Shown here piece after piece: positions 33,697 through 42,714 of a stretch of DNA of 60,098 nucleotides. Both the position numbers and the translations under genes were made by a program. The DNA is from Ilumatobacter sp. Lineage in GTDB: Bacteria; Actinomycetota; Acidimicrobiia; Acidimicrobiales; Ilumatobacteraceae. Within the stretch, counting starts at the first letter, position 1, and every line of letters begins with the position of its first letter. The notes below the pieces were generated by a model. It was not told the DNA's origin, did not search any database, and worked only from the letters and a program-made list of their open reading frames with translations. The stretch spans positions 1 through 60,098 of the forward strand of contig REDU01000090.1 of NCBI GenBank assembly GCA_007693335.1. The letters run 5' to 3'.

Positions 33697-35190
33697 GTGA
33701 GTGACCAGAGCTGTGTGATCGCCCTCGATGCCGGCACCACCGGCGTCCGCAGTCGGGCCGTGTTCCCCGACGGCCGCGAGCCGGTGGCCTCGTACCGCGA
33801 GTTCCCGCAGTACTACCCCCGGCCGGGAGAGGTGGAACACGACGCCGACGAGATCTGGGACGCCGCCTGCGCCACGCTGGTCGATGTGGTCGACCGGGTC
33901 GGCCTCGACAACGTGTCGGCGATCGGCATCACCAACCAGCGTGAGACCGTGGTGGCCTGGAGCCGTTCCACCGGCCGTCCCCTGGCTCGGGCCATCGTCT
34001 GGCAGGACCGTCGCACGGCGGATCGCTGCACCGAACTCACCGAGGCCGGGCACCTCGACCTCGTGCGCGAGCGCACCGGACTCGTGCTCGATCCGTACTT
34101 CAGCGGCACCAAGTTCGAGTGGCTCCTGCGCCACGGCGGTGTCGAGGTGTCCGACGATCTCGCTCTCGGCACGGTCGATGCATGGTTGATCTGGAACCTC
34201 ACGGGGGGCGAGGTGTTCGCCACCGATGTCACCAACGCGAGTCGCACGCTGCTGTTCGACATCCGCGAGCGACGCTGGGATCCCGAGCTCTGCGGGATCC
34301 TCGGCGTGCCGATCGGGGCCCTGCCCGACGTGGTGCCGTCGAGTGGCCGCATCGGCCTCACCAGCGAGCGCTGCGGGGTGCCTGCCGGCATCCCCGTGAG
34401 CGGTGTGGCGGGCGATCAGCAGGCTGCCCTGTTCGGACAGGCGTGCTTCGAGCCCGGCACCGCCAAGAACACCTACGGCACCGGCAGTTTCGTGTTGATG
34501 AACGTGGGCGATGTGTGCCCCGATCCCACCGAGGGGATGCTCACCACGATCGCGTGGGAACTCGCCGACGGCACGGTGCACTACGCACTCGAAGGCTCGA
34601 TCTTCGTGACGGGGGCGGCGGTGCAGTGGCTGCGCGACGGGCTCGAGATCATCACCGAAGCCGCCGAGACCGGTCCCCTGGCCGAGACGGTCGACGACAC
34701 TGGCGGTGTCTACCTCGTGCCGGCCTTCACCGGTCTCGGGTCGCCGTGGTGGGATCCCTACGCTCGCGGCGCGCTCATCGGCATCACGCGTGGCACGGGC
34801 AGGGCCCACCTGGCGCGGGCGGTCGTCGAGTCGATGGCGTACCAGGTGCGCGACGTGGTCGACGCGATGGTCGAGCACAGCGGGACCGAGCTCATGGAGC
34901 TACGGGTCGACGGCGGGGCATCGGCCATGGACGTGATGTTGCAGTTCCAGGCCGATCAGCTCGGCGTGTCGGTGCATCGTCCCGTCGATCAGGAGACCAC
35001 GGCGCTCGGCGCAGCGTTCCTGGCCGGCCTCGCCGAGGGGGTGTGGCCCGATCTGGCGTCGATCACCGAGCAGTGGGTGCTCGACGCCTCGTTCACCCCC
35101 GAGGCCGATCGCGCCGTGGCCGATGCGCTCCACGCCCAGTGGCTCCGAGCCGTCTCCCGCTCCCGCGCCTGGACCACCGACGACAGCTGA
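33697..35190 (+). CDS. glpK: Glycerol kinase GlpK
   Basis: 497 aa FGGY kinase making sn-glycerol 3-phosphate. The ATP loop is ALDAGTTGVRSRAV, the glycerol site has GITNQRETVVAW and IVWQDRRTADRC, then GTKFEWLL. The hinge and ATP region show AGDQQAALFGQ, NTYGTGSF and RVDGGASAMDVMLQFQADQLG. All are typical of true glycerol kinases, and the length is standard. It stands alone with its own promoter. A second, more divergent FGGY kinase lies at 56726 next to glpD, so this copy is probably the housekeeping enzyme. Confidence 0.93.
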   Translation: MSDQSCVIALDAGTTGVRSRAVFPDGREPVASYREFPQYYPRPGEVEHDADEIWDAACATLVDVVDRVGLDNVSAIGITNQRETVVAWSRSTGRPLARAIVWQDRRTADRCTELTEAGHLDLVRERTGLVLDPYFSGTKFEWLLRHGGVEVSDDLALGTVDAWLIWNLTGGEVFATDVTNASRTLLFDIRERRWDPELCGILGVPIGALPDVVPSSGRIGLTSERCGVPAGIPVSGVAGDQQAALFGQACFEPGTAKNTYGTGSFVLMNVGDVCPDPTEGMLTTIAWELADGTVHYALEGSIFVTGAAVQWLRDGLEIITEAAETGPLAETVDDTGGVYLVPAFTGLGSPWWDPYARGALIGITRGTGRAHLARAVVESMAYQVRDVVDAMVEHSGTELMELRVDGGASAMDVMLQFQADQLGVSVHRPVDQETTALGAAFLAGLAEGVWPDLASITEQWVLDASFTPEADRAVADALHAQWLRAVSRSRAWTTDDS

Positions 35191-35249
35191 CCCCTCCCGA
35201 ACTGTCCGCGAGGATCAGGCGGATCCGGGCGTTCCCCACAGACAATTCG

Positions 35250-35873
35250 TCAGTCGATGAGGGCGTCGGCGAGGCGCCCGAGGAGCGCCACCCGCAACCG
35301 TTCCCGCTCGTGGACCGGACGGTCGGAGCGGCCGGCGGCCACGGAGATACCGGAGCGAACGAGATGCGCCCAGACCAGATCGCTCGGCACGCTCTGGTCG
35401 ACGCTGCTGACACTGTCGAGGTGCTGACTGCCGTCGAGGAACGCCTGCACCCACGGGAGATCGGGCGGTTCGCCGAATTGCTCGAGTACGCCGGCGTCAC
35501 GCATCACCACGGACCACGACGCGTCGGACACACGTGCCGCGCCGGTGCACAGCACGGCGGGTCGATCAGCGGGCTCGGCCTCTGCCAGCTCCGCGCCGAC
35601 GGCCAGGGCGATGAGATCGGGGTCGAGCCGGTCACCCTCGATCGGGCGCACGTGCTCGACCGAGACGCCGTCCACGGCACCGACCTCGGAGATCAAGAGA
35701 TCGACCAGACCTGGGTCGTCGATGCTCACGACCAGCTCGTCGATCACGCGACCGCCGCCCGCCTCCAGGATCTCGATGCCGAGCACGTCACCCCGCACGG
35801 CTCCGATGCGACTCGCGACCTGGCCGAGCGCACCCGGGCGGTCGGGGAGCCAGGCGCGGACGACGACGAGCAT
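35250..35873 (-). CDS. ACT-domain protein
   Basis: 207 aa. The N-terminal 75 residues form an ACT domain (MLVVVRAWLPDRPGALGQVASRIGAVRGDVLGIEIL), usually an amino-acid-sensing module. The rest is mixed and not recognised; it includes a region with VLCTGAARVSDASWSVVMRD. The ATG at 35873 is chosen because TAGCGT ends 7 nt upstream and the ACT strand begins at once; an ATG at 35891 would add six residues. It lies 63 bp upstream of nothing on its own strand but follows the aminotransferase gene, and may sense amino-acid supply. Confidence 0.78.
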   Translation of the reverse strand: MLVVVRAWLPDRPGALGQVASRIGAVRGDVLGIEILEAGGGRVIDELVVSIDDPGLVDLLISEVGAVDGVSVEHVRPIEGDRLDPDLIALAVGAELAEAEPADRPAVLCTGAARVSDASWSVVMRDAGVLEQFGEPPDLPWVQAFLDGSQHLDSVSSVDQSVPSDLVWAHLVRSGISVAAGRSDRPVHERERLRVALLGRLADALID

Positions 35874-35880
35874 CTGCCGG

Positions 35881-35886
35881 ACGCTA
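35881..35886 (-). promoter_or_regulatory. -10 box of the ACT gene
   Basis: TAGCGT on the minus strand ends 7 nt before the ATG at 35873. This box is what decides between two candidate starts. Confidence 0.5.
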
Positions 35887-35954
35887 CCCATCGACTCGTG
35901 TCAGCAGGATGAACCCTGTGTTGCGCCGACCCCGAGCCACACGGCCCTCAGCGA

Positions 35955-37160
35955 TCAGCCCAACTTGGTGAGGCCGCGCTTGAGGTTGCGGATGCCCTGC
36001 TGGATGCGCTTCTCGTTCTCGATGAGCGCGAACCGCACGTACCCCTCGCCGCCCGGACCGAACCCGAGACCCGGCGACAACGCCACATCGCAGTCGCGCA
36101 CGATCAGCGAGCAGAACTCCACCGAGTCGAGCTCGGCGTACGGCTCGGGAATGGGGGCCCAGACGAACATCGAGCCGCCCGGCTTCGGGATCTCCCATCC
36201 GATGCGCGACAGGCCGTCGATCAGGGTGTCGCAGCGGCTCTCGTAGGTGCGGCACACTTCTTTCGGGAAGTCGGTGGCCTCGTTGAGGGTCACGGTGGCG
36301 GCGATCTGCACGGGCTGGAACATGCCGTAGTCGAGGTAGGTCTTGAGCTTCACGAGGGCCTGCACCACCTCGGCGTTGCCGAGGAGGAACGCGCATCGCC
36401 ACCCCGCCATCGAGAAGCTCTTGGTCATCGAGTACAGCTCGACCGCGCACTCCTTGGCGCCCTCGGCCTGCAGGATGCTGGGCGGCTGGATGCCGTCGAA
36501 GCCGACATCGGCATAGGCGAAGTCGTGCACCACGATCATGTCGCGCTCGCGACAGAAGTCGACCACCCGCTGCATGAACGCGAGGTCGACCGTGGCGCCG
36601 GTGGGGTTGTGCGGGAACGAGATGACGAGCACTCGCGGCTTGGGCCACCCGATGTCGTACGCCGTGGTGAGACTGGCGAAGAAGTCGTCATCGAAGTTGG
36701 CGCGGGCCTCGGGATGGGTGAGCCCGCGCATCGGGACCTGGCGGAGGTCCGCGCCGGCGAACAGCGGACCGTAGATGTGGATCGGGTAGCTGGGGCTCGG
36801 CACGATGGCGGCGTCGTCGTGGTCGAGCAGCACCCACATGAGGTGGCTGAAGCCCTCCTTGGAACCGATCGTGTTGGTGATCTCGAGCTCGGGATCGAGT
36901 TGGACGCCCCAGGTGCGCTCGTAGTAGCCGGCGATCGCCTCACGCAGCTTGGGCAGACCGCGGCTCTGCGAGTAGCGATGGTTCCGCGCCATCTGCGCGG
37001 CCTCGGTCAACTTGTCGACCGCGATCTGGGGCGACGGGATGTCGGGGTTACCGAAACCGAGATCGATCACGTCTGCGCCGGAACGCCGTGCCTCGATCTT
37101 CAAGTTGTTGATGATCGTGAACACGTACGGGGGCAGATTCTCGATCCTGCGGAACTCCAT
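35955..37160 (-). CDS. PLP aminotransferase, alanine type (AlaC-like)
   Basis: 401 aa class I/II aminotransferase. The N-terminus MEFRRIENLPPYVFTIINNLKIEARRSGADVIDLGFGNPDIPSP is characteristic of AlaC, the glutamate-pyruvate aminotransferase. SFPHNPTGATVD holds the PLP-binding Asn, and Lys247 in SMTKSFSMAGWR is the Schiff-base lysine. FVWAPIPEPY and RFALIEN end the fold. It probably interconverts alanine/pyruvate with glutamate; related LL-diaminopimelate or methionine aminotransferases are possible. ATG 37160 lies 6 nt after TAGCGT. Confidence 0.9.
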   Translation of the reverse strand: MEFRRIENLPPYVFTIINNLKIEARRSGADVIDLGFGNPDIPSPQIAVDKLTEAAQMARNHRYSQSRGLPKLREAIAGYYERTWGVQLDPELEITNTIGSKEGFSHLMWVLLDHDDAAIVPSPSYPIHIYGPLFAGADLRQVPMRGLTHPEARANFDDDFFASLTTAYDIGWPKPRVLVISFPHNPTGATVDLAFMQRVVDFCRERDMIVVHDFAYADVGFDGIQPPSILQAEGAKECAVELYSMTKSFSMAGWRCAFLLGNAEVVQALVKLKTYLDYGMFQPVQIAATVTLNEATDFPKEVCRTYESRCDTLIDGLSRIGWEIPKPGGSMFVWAPIPEPYAELDSVEFCSLIVRDCDVALSPGLGFGPGGEGYVRFALIENEKRIQQGIRNLKRGLTKLG

Positions 37161-37166
37161 GCCCCG

Positions 37167-37172
37167 ACGCTA
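37167..37172 (-). promoter_or_regulatory. -10 box of the aminotransferase gene
   Basis: TAGCGT on the minus strand ends 6 nt before the ATG at 37160; the same hexamer serves the neighbouring ACT gene. Confidence 0.45.
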
Positions 37173-37243
37173 CCGGCTGGGTCCGATCGAAGGCGGACAG
37201 GATCACGAGGTGGTCGTGGGGTGGTTGTGGAAAGATGACCGCA

Positions 37244-37747
37244 ATGACCAGGACCCCATCGGACGGCTGCATCTACGTCGTCATCGAGATCCCTCGCGGT
37301 AGCCGGAACAAGTACGAGATCGACCACGAGAACAACCGGGTCTTCCTCGATCGACGACTGTTCACGGCCACCACCTACCCGGCGGACTACGGGTTCGTGC
37401 CCGACACCCTCGCCGGCGACGGCGACCCGCTCGACGCCCTCGTCCTGCTCGACGATCCGGTGTACCCGGGGGTCTGGGTCGAGGCCCGGCCGGTCGGCGT
37501 GCTCTACATGCGTGACGAGGCCGGTGAGGACGCCAAACTGATCTGCGTCCCTCCGAAAGAGCCCCGGTGGAACGACGTGGACGACATCTCCGATCTGTCA
37601 CCGCAGCTGATGGCCGAGATCCAGCACTTCTTCGAGGTCTACAAGGCACTCGAACCCGACAAGTACTCGTCGACCTCCGGTATGGGGGGCAAGGAGCAGG
37701 CCTGGGCCGAGATCCACGACGCCGTCGCCAACTTCCCCGGACACTGA
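37244..37747 (+). CDS. ppa: Inorganic pyrophosphatase
   Basis: 167 aa family I soluble pyrophosphatase. It has IYVVIEIPRGSRNKYEID near the start, YPADYGFVPDTLAGDGDPLDALV with the signature aspartates, and a C-terminal KYSSTSGMGGKEQAWAEI. It hydrolyses PPi, pulling biosynthetic reactions forward. The ATG at 37244 is preferred because GGAAAG ends 9 nt upstream; an ATG at 37235 abuts that purine run too closely. A histidine-phosphatase gene follows after 50 bp. Confidence 0.95.
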   Translation: MTRTPSDGCIYVVIEIPRGSRNKYEIDHENNRVFLDRRLFTATTYPADYGFVPDTLAGDGDPLDALVLLDDPVYPGVWVEARPVGVLYMRDEAGEDAKLICVPPKEPRWNDVDDISDLSPQLMAEIQHFFEVYKALEPDKYSSTSGMGGKEQAWAEIHDAVANFPGH

Positions 37748-37785
37748 CCCCCGTCCCCCGACCCCGACCCCCGACCCCGACCCCG
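37748..37785. repeat. CCCCGA-type simple repeat between ppa and the next gene
   Basis: About 38 bp made of ccccga and cccccga units fill the gap between ppa and the histidine phosphatase gene, ending just before the GGAG ribosome site of the latter. It is non-coding in both reading directions as far as I can tell. Confidence 0.75.
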
Positions 37786-37797
37786 GAGATCGACTCC

Positions 37798-38499
37798 ATG
37801 AGCACGCCCCGATCGTTCCGCCAGAGCCGCTTCCAGCGCCCACCGGGCGCGTGCGAGATCCTGCTCGTCCGTCACGGTGAGTCGGCGCCCTACGTCGAGG
37901 GCGATCCGCATCCGCTGGTCGACGGCCAGGGTGATCCACCACTCGACCCCAACGGCGAGCACCAGGCGGAGCTGGTGGCCGAACGGCTCGTCTCGACCGG
38001 CGAACCCATTGCCGCGGTGTACGTCACCACCATGCAGCGCACCCACCAGACGGCCGCGCCGCTCCTCGAACGGCTCGGGATGGAGCCGATCGTCGAACCC
38101 GACCTCCGGGAGGTGCACCTCGGGGACTGGGAGGGTGGGGAATTCCGGCGACGCATGCTCGAGAACGACCCGATCGCCGTCGAGGTGAGCGTCAGGGGTC
38201 GATGGGACGTGATCCCCGGTGCCGAGCCGACCGAGGCGTTCGCCGAGCGGGTGAGAGCCGGCATCGAACGCATCGTTGCGGCCCATCCCGACGAGGTCGT
38301 GGTCGCGGTCGTGCACGGCGGGGTGATCGGCCAGGTGGTGTCGATCGCCACCGGGGCCACGGGATTCTCGTTCGTGGGCGCCGACAACGCGTCGATCTCC
38401 CACGTCGTGGTGGCCGATGACCGGTGGATCGTCCGCTGCTACAACGACACCTCACACCTCAGCCCGACCTTCACCGTGGCCGGGGAACCGCTCGTCTGA
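37798..38499 (+). CDS. Histidine-phosphatase family protein
   Basis: 233 aa. The RHG motif LLVRHGES near residue 23 carries the phosphorylated His. The second histidine is in VVAVVHGGVIGQV, and the Glu of LREVHLGDWEGGEF is conserved. The family includes phosphoglycerate mutases, alpha-ribazole and other phosphatases, so the substrate is open. GGAG ends 9 nt before the ATG at 37798. It is in line with ppa, but the gap holds a CCCCGA repeat. Confidence 0.88.
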   Translation: MSTPRSFRQSRFQRPPGACEILLVRHGESAPYVEGDPHPLVDGQGDPPLDPNGEHQAELVAERLVSTGEPIAAVYVTTMQRTHQTAAPLLERLGMEPIVEPDLREVHLGDWEGGEFRRRMLENDPIAVEVSVRGRWDVIPGAEPTEAFAERVRAGIERIVAAHPDEVVVAVVHGGVIGQVVSIATGATGFSFVGADNASISHVVVADDRWIVRCYNDTSHLSPTFTVAGEPLV

Positions 38500-38501
38500 T
38501 C

Positions 38502-39467
38502 TCAGGTCGCGGGATCGAGCCGCTGCGCCCCGAGCATGGCGGCACCGATCGCACCGGCTCGTGAACCGAGTCGAGCGATCTCGATGCGCGGGTGCGCCCG
38601 GAGCTGCGGCGAGTAGAGCAGCTCACCGAACCATCGCCGGATCGGGCCGAGGTAGAGATCAGCGCCGTCGGCCATGCCCCCGCCGAGCACGATCATCTCG
38701 GGATCGAGTGCGTTCGTGAGGTTCACGAGCCCCACTGCCACCCATCGACCGAACTCGTCGATCACGGCCACCGCATCGGGATCGCCCTCGCGGGCCGCTG
38801 ACTGGACGTGCTCGCCCCGCACCGACTCGGGGTCGCCACCGGCGAGGTCGACCACCCGTGCCGCCCGGCCACCGAGTGCCGCCTCACGCGCCAACCGGGC
38901 GAGCCCCGCCCCCGACGCGTATCGCTCCCAGCAACCACGTCGACCGCACACGCACGGTGGCCCGCCCGGATCGACCACCATGTGACCGAACTCGCCGGCG
39001 AACCCCTGGTGGCCGTGCTGGAGGCGACCACCGGCCACCACGCCACCGCCGATCCCGGTCCCGAGCGCAGCGAGCAACATGTCGCCGGTGTCGACACCCG
39101 CGCCCACTCGCCACTCGGCGTACGTGGCGCACGTGGCGTCGTTCTCGACCACCACCCGGTGCCCCAGGCGGGCGGTGAGACCGTCGGCCACGGCCAGGCC
39201 TGCGACGCCCGTCAGGTTGGGGGCGGCGTTGAGCACGCCAGCACGCGTCACCAGACCGGCCACCCCCACGCCGAACCCGCCGTACGGCGCGAGATCAGAC
39301 GCGATCGAGACGATCGTGTCGAGGATGGCATCGGCACCCGCGGGCGTCGACCGGCGCGACTCCCGCAGCACCGACCCGTCGGCACCGAGCACCACACCGA
39401 GGCACTTCGTGCCGCCGAGATCGATCCCGAGGGGCTCGCCGTGATCGCGCGGCCCCGACCCGGTCAC
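38502..39467 (-). CDS. ROK-family glucokinase
   Basis: 321 aa. The full ROK set is present: ATP loop IDLGGTKCLGVVL, the sugar-binding NDA region VVENDATCATYAEW, LGTGIGGGVV, EFGHMVVDP and the zinc motif CVCGRRGCWERYASG. All are intact, in contrast to the other ROK gene at 20266. It probably phosphorylates glucose. It lies 7 nt after an SRPBCC gene on the same strand and is convergent with the histidine phosphatase gene (2 bp apart). Confidence 0.92.
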   Translation of the reverse strand: MTGSGPRDHGEPLGIDLGGTKCLGVVLGADGSVLRESRRSTPAGADAILDTIVSIASDLAPYGGFGVGVAGLVTRAGVLNAAPNLTGVAGLAVADGLTARLGHRVVVENDATCATYAEWRVGAGVDTGDMLLAALGTGIGGGVVAGGRLQHGHQGFAGEFGHMVVDPGGPPCVCGRRGCWERYASGAGLARLAREAALGGRAARVVDLAGGDPESVRGEHVQSAAREGDPDAVAVIDEFGRWVAVGLVNLTNALDPEMIVLGGGMADGADLYLGPIRRWFGELLYSPQLRAHPRIEIARLGSRAGAIGAAMLGAQRLDPAT

Positions 39468-39474
39468 GACCCGG

Positions 39475-39912
39475 TCACGTCTCCTCGGAGCGGACCTTCA
39501 GCTCCTTGAGCGTGTTCAGGATGCGGACCTCTGCTCGACGCTTCACGAACCCGGGCATCGGCACGACCAGCTCGATCACGAGGTCGTAGCGCACGTCGGT
39601 CCCGCCATCGGCCGACGGCGAGAAGTGGTAGGCGCCGGTGATCGAACGCTGGATGTCACCTTTCACCATCTTCCACGCGAGCACGCCAGGGGCCTCGGCG
39701 TAGTCGTACTCGAGGGTGTAGTGGGTGCTCCGCCCGAGCGCGGACGCACGGAACTCGACCTTCGCCGGACGACCCTGATCGTCGCGCTCGACGATGACCG
39801 CTTCCTTCACGTCACGCGCCCACTCCGGATATCGCTCGATGTCGACCACGATGTCCCACACGTGCGACGGCGATGCCTCGATCGTGGTGAATTCGGTCGC
39901 GGTCTCAGCCAT
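39475..39912 (-). CDS. SRPBCC (START-like) protein
   Basis: 145 aa with the helix-grip fold of polyketide cyclases and lipid carriers: FTTIEASPSHVWDIVVDIERYPEWARDVKEAVI, then alternating strands and a long C-terminal helix VPGFVKRRAEVRILNTLKELK-like. Actinobacterial members of this type bind hydrophobic ligands, but the ligand is unknown. The ATG at 39912 overlaps the upstream membrane gene by 8 bp; ATG 39921 is also possible. Confidence 0.85.
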   Translation of the reverse strand: MAETATEFTTIEASPSHVWDIVVDIERYPEWARDVKEAVIVERDDQGRPAKVEFRASALGRSTHYTLEYDYAEAPGVLAWKMVKGDIQRSITGAYHFSPSADGGTDVRYDLVIELVVPMPGFVKRRAEVRILNTLKELKVRSEET

Positions 39913-40417
39913 GGTCTGCATTCTGCCCGATCGCGTCGTCAGAATTGGGAACGTCGGGTTCCGACAGCTCCGGACGCGGCTCGAAGCTCCCGTGCTGCAC
40001 GGCCCACAGACCGTTGAGCCCGAACCCCAGCATGGGCACCAGGAAACCGAGCGCGAGCGACGAACCAGGGGTGCCATCGGGACCGTCGGGGCGTCCGAGC
40101 GCCGTGACGGTGGCGATCACGACCTGGGTGACCAGGGCGAGATTCATGATGCGACGCACCCGAACGGGAATTGCCGGGCCGAGGAGCAGGTAGAGCTGGG
40201 AGACGGCGATCTGGACCTCGCGGCTGCGCTGCACGGCGCTCCAGTAGGACCACAAGAACGCGAACACCCCGATCGCGAACAGGCTCATCGCGGTGATGGC
40301 TCCGATCCACTGGGCCGTGGTGCTGAAGTCGACCGCAGCCACGGTGGCCGTCACGCCGAACAGCACCGTCGCCACGAGGTTCGCCCTCACGATCACCCGG
40401 CCGTCGGCGGTCTGCAC
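39905..40417 (-). CDS. Four-helix membrane protein of unknown function
   Basis: 170 aa. Four hydrophobic segments (about 10-32, 38-62, 88-110 and 120-140), a short Arg-rich loop (VRVRRIMN) and an acidic polar tail. No domain that I recognise. The GTG at 40417 is chosen because the first helix begins soon after; CATCAT 8 nt upstream may be its -10. Its stop overlaps the SRPBCC start, suggesting the two work together. Confidence 0.75.
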   Translation of the reverse strand: MQTADGRVIVRANLVATVLFGVTATVAAVDFSTTAQWIGAITAMSLFAIGVFAFLWSYWSAVQRSREVQIAVSQLYLLLGPAIPVRVRRIMNLALVTQVVIATVTALGRPDGPDGTPGSSLALGFLVPMLGFGLNGLWAVQHGSFEPRPELSEPDVPNSDDAIGQNADHG

Positions 40418-40479
40418 CCCTGCATGATGCCAGCGGAGCCGGGCGGGCACACCTTCGGGCCCGACCACTGATGATCGTT

Positions 40480-41601
40480 TCAGTCGTACACGCCGAGGGC
40501 CACGCCGAGCCGGTGGGCCAACACGTCGTAGGCGAACTCTGATTCGGCCCGCCGGCGGCCGGCCTCCCCCATCGTCCGTCGGCGATCAGGGTCGTCGAGC
40601 AGTTCGCCGAGCGCCCTCGCGACGGCCAGGTGGTCGTCGGGATCACGCATGACGAGGCCGGTCTCGCCATCGGCCACCGCTTCGGCGGCACCGCCGGAGT
40701 CACCTGCCACCTGCACCACCCCGCAGGCAGCGGCCTCGACGAACACGATGCCGAACCCCTCCTGCTCGAGCCCGCCCCATCGGTTTCGACAGAGCATCGT
40801 GAAGATGTCGCCACAGCCGTACAACCTCGGCAGGTCGTCGTGAGGCACCCGGCCCATGAAGCGCACCGGCGCACCGAGCTCGGTGGCCAACGCTTGGAGT
40901 CGACCCTCCTCACGGCCGCCGCCGGCGATCGCGAGCACGACGTCGGGCCGGTGACGTGAGAGCTCTGCCACGGCGCGGATGGCGGTGTCGAACCCCTTGC
41001 GTGGCACCAGACGGGAGATCGACACGATCAGCTCGGCGTCGGTCGGCAGGTCGAAGTGGTCCCGGGCCGCGGTGCGCTCGGCAGCGGTGAGCGGTCGGAA
41101 CCGGTCGGTGTCGACGCCGGGCGGCACCACCGTGGTGGGGAGCGACCGACCCGCTGCGTGCTCGGCCTCGGCGGCCGGGTACCCCCCGGCCGCCACGACG
41201 TGACGTGCCCGCCGGAGCACGTACCCCAGCATCTGCTTGGATCCGGGGAGTCGACCCGGAACCGTCACCTCGGCGCCGTGCACCACCACGTCGTAGGGCA
41301 GGCGGAGCGATGGCCCCACCAACCCCAGCGGCAGAGCGGGATCGAGCACGACCAGGTCGGCCCCGAACTCGCGTGCCAGGGCGTCGATGCGTCGCGTCAT
41401 CAGCGGATGCGGGAGCAACACCGGCTCGCGGACCCGCTCCACGCGATAGGACTGCTCGGCGTCGAACCCGGCCGAGCCGTCGTAGGGACTCGTGAGCACG
41501 GCGAAGCGGTCGGGCGGCAGGCGGCGCCACCATTCCCACAGCAACGACTGGATGCCACCGATCTTCGGGGGGAAGTCGTTGGTGACGAGGAGGTGCTTCA
41601 C
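40480..41601 (-). CDS. GT4 mannosyltransferase, PimB'-like
   Basis: 373 aa. The start HLLVTNDFPPKIGGIQSLLWEW closely resembles PimB', which adds the second mannose to phosphatidylinositol mannoside. VVPPGVDTDRFRP, SRLVPRKGFDTAI, and the EX7E motif EQEGFGIVFVEAAACG (retaining catalysis, nucleotide-sugar binding) complete the fold. It acts at the cytoplasmic membrane face. The GTG at 41601 shares GTGA with the queG stop. Other GT4 sugar donors are possible, but the N-terminus favours PimB'. Confidence 0.85.
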   Translation of the reverse strand: MKHLLVTNDFPPKIGGIQSLLWEWWRRLPPDRFAVLTSPYDGSAGFDAEQSYRVERVREPVLLPHPLMTRRIDALAREFGADLVVLDPALPLGLVGPSLRLPYDVVVHGAEVTVPGRLPGSKQMLGYVLRRARHVVAAGGYPAAEAEHAAGRSLPTTVVPPGVDTDRFRPLTAAERTAARDHFDLPTDAELIVSISRLVPRKGFDTAIRAVAELSRHRPDVVLAIAGGGREEGRLQALATELGAPVRFMGRVPHDDLPRLYGCGDIFTMLCRNRWGGLEQEGFGIVFVEAAACGVVQVAGDSGGAAEAVADGETGLVMRDPDDHLAVARALGELLDDPDRRRTMGEAGRRRAESEFAYDVLAHRLGVALGVYD

Positions 41602-42665
41602 GGCGACGTCCCGATGCCGAGCTCGGCGGCCGCCCACTCGGCGTGCTCGGCCAGGATCGGATCGCTGCCGTCACGGTACCGATCGAGCGTGCGGCGGGTT
41701 CGCTCATCGCCGGGATCGCCGGTGTTGCCGAGCACGAGCAGCGCGTTGCGGCGCCACCAGCGCGGGTCACGATCGGCCACGTACCAGCGGCCGTGGCGGT
41801 CGAGCAGCTCGGCATCGGAGGCATCGAGCAGTTCGAGCACGTCGATCCACGCCTCGACGGCGCCGACCTCGCCGTCGGCGCCGTCGAGCGGCACCGTGTG
41901 ACGGCGACCGAGCCGTACCGTCGGAGGACACACCTCCTGGCAGTCGTCGCAGCCGTACATCCGGTCGCCCAATGCCGTGCGATGCTCGACGGGGAACGAC
42001 CCGCCGCGCTGCACCAGCCATGCCAGGCATCGGTTCGCGTCGATCACCCCGGGGGCGATGATGGCACCGGTGGGACACGCGTCGAGGCAGCGACGACAGC
42101 TCCCACAGCCGTCGGGCACGGGGCGGGAGACCGGATAGTGAGCGGTGGTGATCACACAGCCGAGCACGAAGTAGCTCCCGGCGCCGGGGACGAGGAGGTT
42201 GGCGTTCTTGCCGAACCACCCGAGCCCACCGAGGTGGGCGATCTCACGGTCGACGATGGAGTTGTCGTCGGCGAACACCACGGCGCGTTCGCCCGAGGCC
42301 TTCAACATCGCCGCCAGCTCGCGTAACCCGTCGCGCAGCGGCGCGTAGTGGTCGATCCATGCGTAGCGGGCGACGCGCGCCTGCACCCCGACTGGGCGCT
42401 CAGGCTCGTGGTCGGTCTGGTACGACCGGGCGGCCACGATGACCGACCGGGCTCCGGGCACCGCCCGACCCGGGTCGGTGGAACGCTCGGGGTTGCGATA
42501 GGTGAACTCCATGTCGGAGTGGAGCCCGGCTGCCTTGCGCTCGACCAGTGCGGTGCGGGCCCGCTCGAGCACCGTGGCCGGCGCCACACCGAGATGCTCG
42601 ATGCCATGACGCCGCGCGACGTCGATCAGCTGGTCGAAGGTCGGGAGCGGGCCGGACGGACGCAC
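41598..42665 (-). CDS. queG: Epoxyqueuosine reductase QueG
   Basis: 355 aa cobalamin and Fe-S enzyme that reduces epoxyqueuosine to queuosine in tRNA. The vitamin B12 region VDREIAHLGGLGWFGKNANLLVPGAGSYFVLG is present. Two 4Fe-4S clusters are ligated by CGSCRRCLDACPTGAI and a CDDCQEVCP-type set plus Cys in RCLAW. A HEAT-like C-terminus (RNALLVLGNTGD) follows. GTG 42665 lies 6 nt after TACGCT. It is coupled to the mannosyltransferase; no other queuosine gene is in the window. Confidence 0.93.
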   Translation of the reverse strand: MRPSGPLPTFDQLIDVARRHGIEHLGVAPATVLERARTALVERKAAGLHSDMEFTYRNPERSTDPGRAVPGARSVIVAARSYQTDHEPERPVGVQARVARYAWIDHYAPLRDGLRELAAMLKASGERAVVFADDNSIVDREIAHLGGLGWFGKNANLLVPGAGSYFVLGCVITTAHYPVSRPVPDGCGSCRRCLDACPTGAIIAPGVIDANRCLAWLVQRGGSFPVEHRTALGDRMYGCDDCQEVCPPTVRLGRRHTVPLDGADGEVGAVEAWIDVLELLDASDAELLDRHGRWYVADRDPRWWRRNALLVLGNTGDPGDERTRRTLDRYRDGSDPILAEHAEWAAAELGIGTSP

Positions 42666-42671
42666 GCACCG

Positions 42672-42677
42672 AGCGTA
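42672..42677 (-). promoter_or_regulatory. -10 box of the queG operon
   Basis: TACGCT on the minus strand ends 6 nt before the GTG at 42665. Confidence 0.45.
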
Positions 42678-42714
42678 GGGCCGACCGGATGGCTCGGAGC
42701 GGCGCCACCGCGGT

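Noticed and set aside
37748..37785. CCCCGA repeat as a CRISPR-like or regulatory array
   Set aside because: Units are 6-7 bp without spacers and lie in a 50-bp gap; simple-sequence slippage is enough.
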